Origin: Haloferax larsenii JCM 13917
GTDB taxonomy: Archaea; Halobacteriota; Halobacteria; Halobacteriales; Haloferacaceae
Direction of reading: 5' to 3'
Assembly (NCBI RefSeq): GCF_000336955.1
Contig: NZ_AOLI01000009.1
Span: forward strand, 165,171-229,170
Length of the DNA stretch: 64,000 bases
The position numbers and the translations under genes are program-made. Below are positions 60,471 through 64,000 of the stretch, piece by piece. Within the stretch, counting starts at the first letter, position 1. Every line of letters begins with the position of its first letter. Below the pieces are notes generated by a model, which saw nothing but the letters and a program-made list of their open reading frames with translations, was not told where the DNA came from and did not search any database.

Positions 60471-61724
60471 ATGGCACAAGAGGCGAATCCGTTCGAGAGT
60501 TTGCAGGAACAAGTCGACGACGCAGCCGCCTACCTCGACGTGAGCGAGGATGTCATCGAGCGCCTGAAGAACCCCGAGCGAGTGCTCGAGACGAACCTCT
60601 CCGTCGAGATGGACGACGGCGACATCGAACTCTTCCGCGCCTATCGCTCGCAGTTCAACGGCGACCGAGGCCCGTACAAAGGAGGTATTCGCTACCACCC
60701 GGGCGTCACACGAGACGAAGTAAAGGCCCTCTCCGGGTGGATGGTGTACAAGTGCGCCGTCGTCGATATCCCGTACGGCGGTGGCAAAGGCGGTATCGTC
60801 ATCGACCCCGCAGACTACAGCGAGTCTGAACTCGAACGCGTCTCTCGCTCGTTCGCGAAGGAACTTCGCCCCTTTATCGGCGAGAGTCGCGACATCCCCG
60901 CGCCGGACGTGAACACCGGCCAGCGCGAGATGAACTGGATTAAGGACACCTACGAGACCCTCGAAAACACCACGGCACCGGGCGTCATCACGGGCAAGGC
61001 GCTCGAAAACGGTGGCAGTGAGGGTCGCGTCGAAGCGACCGGTCGTTCGACGATGCTCACCGCGCGAGAGGCGTTCGAATACCTCGACCGCGACATCGAG
61101 GGCGCGACCGTCGCCGTCCAAGGCTACGGAAACGCCGGTTCTGTCGCCGCGAAGCTTATCGAGGACCTCGGTGCGAACATCGTCGCCGTCTCCGACTCTT
61201 CCGGCGGTATCTACGACCCCGACGGCCTCGACGCCCGCGCCGTCAAGGACTTCAAGACCGAGACCGGCTCCGTCTCCGACTATCAGGACACCGAGGCTAT
61301 CACGAACGACGAACTGCTGACGCTCGACGTCGACCTGCTCGTCCCCGCCGCACTCGAAAACGCCATCGACGGCGACCTCGCGAAAGAGGTTGAAGCCGAC
61401 ATCATCGCCGAGGCCGCGAACGGCCCACTGACGCCCCGCGCCGACGACGTGCTCACCGAGCGCGATGTCCACGTCTTCCCCGACATTCTCGCCAACGCGG
61501 GCGGCGTCACCGTCTCGTACTTCGAGTGGGTCCAGAACCGCCAGCGGTTCTACTGGACCGAAGACCGCGTCAACGACGAACTCGAACGCATCATCGTCGA
61601 TGCCTTCGACAACCTCGTCGACGCCTACGAGAAACACGACCTGCCGAACTTCCGCACCGCCGCCTACGTCGTCGCCATCCAGCGCGTCGTCGACTCCTAC
61701 GAGTCGAGCGGCAACTGGCCCTAA
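60471..61724 (+). CDS. gdhB: Glutamate dehydrogenase (second copy)
   Basis: Second glutamate dehydrogenase, 417 aa. Motifs: [33 protein letters not shown] and the nucleotide site [12 protein letters not shown] near residue 220. The region after the second strand reads [10 protein letters not shown], where the first copy has VVAVSDVNG, so coenzyme use or regulation may differ. CTTAAACC lies about 27 nt upstream of the ATG and a palindrome sits between them. The symbol letters are only labels for the two copies. Confidence 0.92.
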   Translation: MAQEANPFESLQEQVDDAAAYLDVSEDVIERLKNPERVLETNLSVEMDDGDIELFRAYRSQFNGDRGPYKGGIRYHPGVTRDEVKALSGWMVYKCAVVDIPYGGGKGGIVIDPADYSESELERVSRSFAKELRPFIGESRDIPAPDVNTGQREMNWIKDTYETLENTTAPGVITGKALENGGSEGRVEATGRSTMLTAREAFEYLDRDIEGATVAVQGYGNAGSVAAKLIEDLGANIVAVSDSSGGIYDPDGLDARAVKDFKTETGSVSDYQDTEAITNDELLTLDVDLLVPAALENAIDGDLAKEVEADIIAEAANGPLTPRADDVLTERDVHVFPDILANAGGVTVSYFEWVQNRQRFYWTEDRVNDELERIIVDAFDNLVDAYEKHDLPNFRTAAYVVAIQRVVDSYESSGNWP

Positions 61725-61878
61725 CTGACGGGCTCGTTACCCCCGGTGGCGTCATCGGCATCGCACCGGCATGGAACAGGAATTTCCCGACGCTCACGCG
61801 TTATTGCATGGAAATGTATAGCACCCACTCCGGCCGATGCCGAGGGATTCAAGTCGGTGTAGGTCGGTCAAATCATCA

Positions 61879-62793
61879 ATGCGTCAGGACCACCTCATCT
61901 CCGCGGTAGACCTCTCGCGGGAGGACATCGAGGCGGTGCTCGACCGCGCGGCCGAAATCGACGCGAATCCAGCGGCGTTCCGACAGCGGCACGCCGGAAC
62001 GGTTCTCGGACTCTGTTTCTTCGAGCCGAGTACGCGAACCCGGATGAGCTTCGATACCGCGATGAAACGCCTCGGCGGCCAGACGGTCGACATGGGACCG
62101 GTCGAGTCGTCGTCGGTCAAGAAAGGCGAGACGCTCGCCGACACCGTCCGCGTCGTCGAAGGCTACGCGGACGCCCTCGTCCTTCGCCACCCGAGTGAGG
62201 GTGCAGCGACGATGGCCGCCGAGTTCATCGACGTGCCGCTCGTCAACGCGGGCGACGGCGCGGGTCAGCACCCGAGTCAAACACTCCTCGACCTCTACAC
62301 CATCCGCGAAAACGCCGGACTGGACGACCTCACCATCGGTATCATGGGCGACCTGAAGTACGGCCGGACGGTGCACTCGCTGGCCGAAGCGCTGACGAAC
62401 TTCGACGTGAATCAGCACTTCATCAGCCCCGAGAGCCTGCAACTGCCCCGAAACGTTCGCTACGACCTGCACGCCTCGGGCGCGAGCGTCAAGGAACACA
62501 CCGAACTCGACGAGGTCCTTCCGGAACTCGACGTGCTCTACGTGACGCGCATCCAGCGCGAGCGCTTCCCCGACGAAAACGAGTACCTGAAAGTCGCGGG
62601 CGAGTACAAAATCGACGACGAGACGCTCGCCGCCGCGTCCGACGACCTCGTCATCATGCACCCGCTGCCACGCGTGGACGAGATTGCACCCGAAATCGAC
62701 GACAGCGACCACGCGAAGTACTTCGAACAGGCACACAACGGCATCCCCGTCCGGATGGCACTTCTGGACATCCTCCTCTCCAACGATGACTGA
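61879..62793 (+). CDS. pyrB: Aspartate carbamoyltransferase catalytic subunit
   Basis: First committed enzyme of pyrimidine synthesis, 304 aa, joining carbamoyl phosphate and aspartate. The carbamoyl-phosphate motif is [10 protein letters not shown] near residue 53; [12 protein letters not shown] and [12 protein letters not shown] are the aspartate-domain motifs. The ATG at 61879 (MRQDHLI) is used; ATTCAAG lies about 30 nt upstream. The gene overlaps pyrI by 8 nt, so the two subunits are made together. Confidence 0.95.
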   Translation: MRQDHLISAVDLSREDIEAVLDRAAEIDANPAAFRQRHAGTVLGLCFFEPSTRTRMSFDTAMKRLGGQTVDMGPVESSSVKKGETLADTVRVVEGYADALVLRHPSEGAATMAAEFIDVPLVNAGDGAGQHPSQTLLDLYTIRENAGLDDLTIGIMGDLKYGRTVHSLAEALTNFDVNQHFISPESLQLPRNVRYDLHASGASVKEHTELDEVLPELDVLYVTRIQRERFPDENEYLKVAGEYKIDDETLAAASDDLVIMHPLPRVDEIAPEIDDSDHAKYFEQAHNGIPVRMALLDILLSNDD

Positions 62794-63253
62794 CGACCAC
62801 CAACTCCGCGTCTCCAAGATTCAAAACGGAACCGTCATCGACCACGTCGAGGCTGGCCAGGCACTCAACGTCCTCGCCATCCTCGGAATCGACGGCACCA
62901 GCGGTGAGACCGTCTCTGTCGGGATGAACGTCCCCTCGGACCGCCTCGGCCGCAAGGACATCGTCAAGGTCGAAGGGCGCGAACTGAGTCAGTCAGAAGT
63001 GGACGTGCTCTCGCTTATCGCCCCGGCGGCGAGCATCAACATCGTCCGCGACTACGAAGTGGTCGAAAAGAGCCGCGTCGTCCGCCCCGAAACCGTCTCG
63101 GGCGTCGTCTCCTGTCCGAACCGCAACTGCATCAGCAACGCCGACGAGCCGATTACCTCCGGGTTCGCCGTCCTCTCTGACGGCGTCCGCTGTGACTACT
63201 GCGGGAGTATCGTCCGCGAGAAAGAAATCGCCGCGAACCTCGACGTCAGCTAA
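62786..63253 (+). CDS. pyrI: Aspartate carbamoyltransferase regulatory subunit
   Basis: Regulatory chain, 155 aa, which binds nucleotides and contacts PyrB. The allosteric domain reads [19 protein letters not shown], and the C-terminal zinc domain uses Cys residues in [11 protein letters not shown] and RCDYCGSIV. The ATG at 62786 overlaps the pyrB stop. Confidence 0.95.
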   Translation: MTDDHQLRVSKIQNGTVIDHVEAGQALNVLAILGIDGTSGETVSVGMNVPSDRLGRKDIVKVEGRELSQSEVDVLSLIAPAASINIVRDYEVVEKSRVVRPETVSGVVSCPNRNCISNADEPITSGFAVLSDGVRCDYCGSIVREKEIAANLDVS

Positions 63254-63262
63254 CGCACGTCG

Positions 63263-64000
63263 TCACTCGTTTTCGCCGGTCGAGTCCGTGTCGTCTGCCG
63301 CCGATTGGCAGAACGTCACGCCAGTGAACTCGAAGCGCGCACCCTTGGCGTCCCCGCTTGCGTTTTCTACCGACCAACCGTGTGCGTCCGCCAGCGACCG
63401 GACGATGTCGAGGCCAAATCCCGTCCCGTCGGGGTTGGTGGTGACACCTGGTTCGAAGACGTTCCCGTCGACGTTCGGATTGATTCCGTCCCCGTCGTCT
63501 CCGACGGCGAACCCCGCGTTCGAGTCGAGCAGTCCGACCGTCACCGTCGGCGATGGACCGGCGTGTTCTATCGAGTTGCGAAAGAGGTTCTCGAACAGTC
63601 GTTGCAGGCGTTCGCGGTCCGCCTCGATGGTCGCGTCCGCCTCGACGACGAGCGTCGACCCGTTCGTGTCGACTGTCGACCACGCGTCTCGTGCGACCGA
63701 TTCGAGTGAGACGGTGTCGATGTCGAGGACAGCGGTCCCCTGTCGGGCGACGTGCAACACGTCATCGACGATGTCTCGAATCCGTTCGAGCGAGTCGGCC
63801 ACGCGACCGAGATACTCCGAGTCGTTGGCCTCCCGTTCGAGTTCGAGAAAGCCCATCGAGATGGAAAGCGGGTTCCGGAGGTCGTGCGAGAGGACGCGGG
63901 CGAACTCGTCGAGGCGTTCGTTCTGTCGCGCGAGTTGCTCTTCGTGGTGTCTGTGGAGCGTCACGTCGCGCGCGACACCACAGACGCCGACGATAGACCC
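63263..64000 (-). CDS. PAS-linked sensor histidine kinase (partial)
   Basis: C-terminal 245 residues of a histidine kinase; the frame stays open to the window edge. The first residues (GSIVGVCGVARDVTLHRHHE) are the last strand of a PAS domain. HisKA has VLSHDLRNPLS with the phosphoacceptor His, and the ATPase domain has LFENLFRNSIEHAG, GDDGDGINP and GTGFGLDIV. The short C-terminal tail ends in STGENE. The full gene must continue beyond 64000; no start can be given. Confidence 0.88.
   Translation of the reverse strand, partial: GSIVGVCGVARDVTLHRHHEEQLARQNERLDEFARVLSHDLRNPLSISMGFLELEREANDSEYLGRVADSLERIRDIVDDVLHVARQGTAVLDIDTVSLESVARDAWSTVDTNGSTLVVEADATIEADRERLQRLFENLFRNSIEHAGPSPTVTVGLLDSNAGFAVGDDGDGINPNVDGNVFEPGVTTNPDGTGFGLDIVRSLADAHGWSVENASGDAKGARFEFTGVTFCQSAADDTDSTGENE

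Noticed and set aside
60414-61637. 407-codon minus-strand frame
   Set aside because: Antisense to the second glutamate dehydrogenase.

Overview
The window is chromosomal DNA from a halophilic archaeon (class Halobacteria), most like Haloferax in gene content. Evidence: high GC; very acidic proteins; twin-arginine lipoprotein signals; TATA boxes about 28 nt before many start codons (leaderless mRNAs); an MC1 chromatin protein; ether-lipid and mevalonate genes; BMP- and Liv-type ABC importers. It holds about 62 protein genes, one tRNA, several small ORFs under 60 codons and one small accessory island. All assignments come from reading the sequence; no database search was run.

Region by region. 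0-6.8 kb (minus): a BMP-type nucleoside importer (lipoprotein, ATPase, two permeases), then a geranylgeranyl reductase. 7-9.1 kb: phosphoglucosamine/phosphomannomutase, acylphosphatase, a small membrane protein. 9.3-14.2 kb (plus): a branched-chain amino-acid (Liv) importer whose livF end runs into an IS605-like palindrome. 14.2-18.4 kb (minus): an RND/MMPL exporter with a secreted COG1361-type partner. 18.5-23.1 kb: a winged-helix regulator facing doxX and a flavin reductase, plus small proteins. 23.4-29.4 kb: phosphomevalonate decarboxylase, NADH dehydrogenase-like protein, sensor kinase, acyl-CoA dehydrogenase, MC1. 29.5-37.2 kb: methyltransferase, cold-shock protein, epimerase, FAD oxidase, regulator, membrane-linked molybdopterin oxidoreductase, PKD-type secreted protein.

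37.4-41.06 kb is the accessory zone. Three tiny ORFs come first. Then a lower-GC block ends at tRNA-Arg(TCG): a DUF3892-like protein, a PD-(D/E)XK nuclease-like protein, a zinc-ribbon/HTH/zinc-ribbon protein and a frameshifted gene remnant. Two direct copies and one inverted copy of the tRNA 3' end lie beside the tRNA, as expected of integration scars. This is the best candidate for an undescribed system, but its function is unknown.

41.1-50.8 kb: UbiA ether-lipid prenyltransferase, KaiC-like ATPase, CoA-binding protein, cysteine synthase, an ABC-2 exporter with a permease fused to a PrsW-like protease domain, and a 3-hydroxyacyl-CoA dehydrogenase. 50.9-64 kb: a helix-hairpin-helix protein with GDWTP repeats, fructose-1,6-bisphosphatase behind a coupled 44-codon ORF, an acyl-CoA carboxylase subunit, MaoC dehydratase, two glutamate dehydrogenases flanking a CitE-like lyase, pyrB-pyrI, and a sensor kinase cut by the window edge.

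Two themes recur: very short ORFs whose stop overlaps the next start (before livM, doxX, the flavin reductase and fructose-bisphosphatase), and perfect palindromes placed at promoters (doxX, acyl-CoA dehydrogenase, the second glutamate dehydrogenase).
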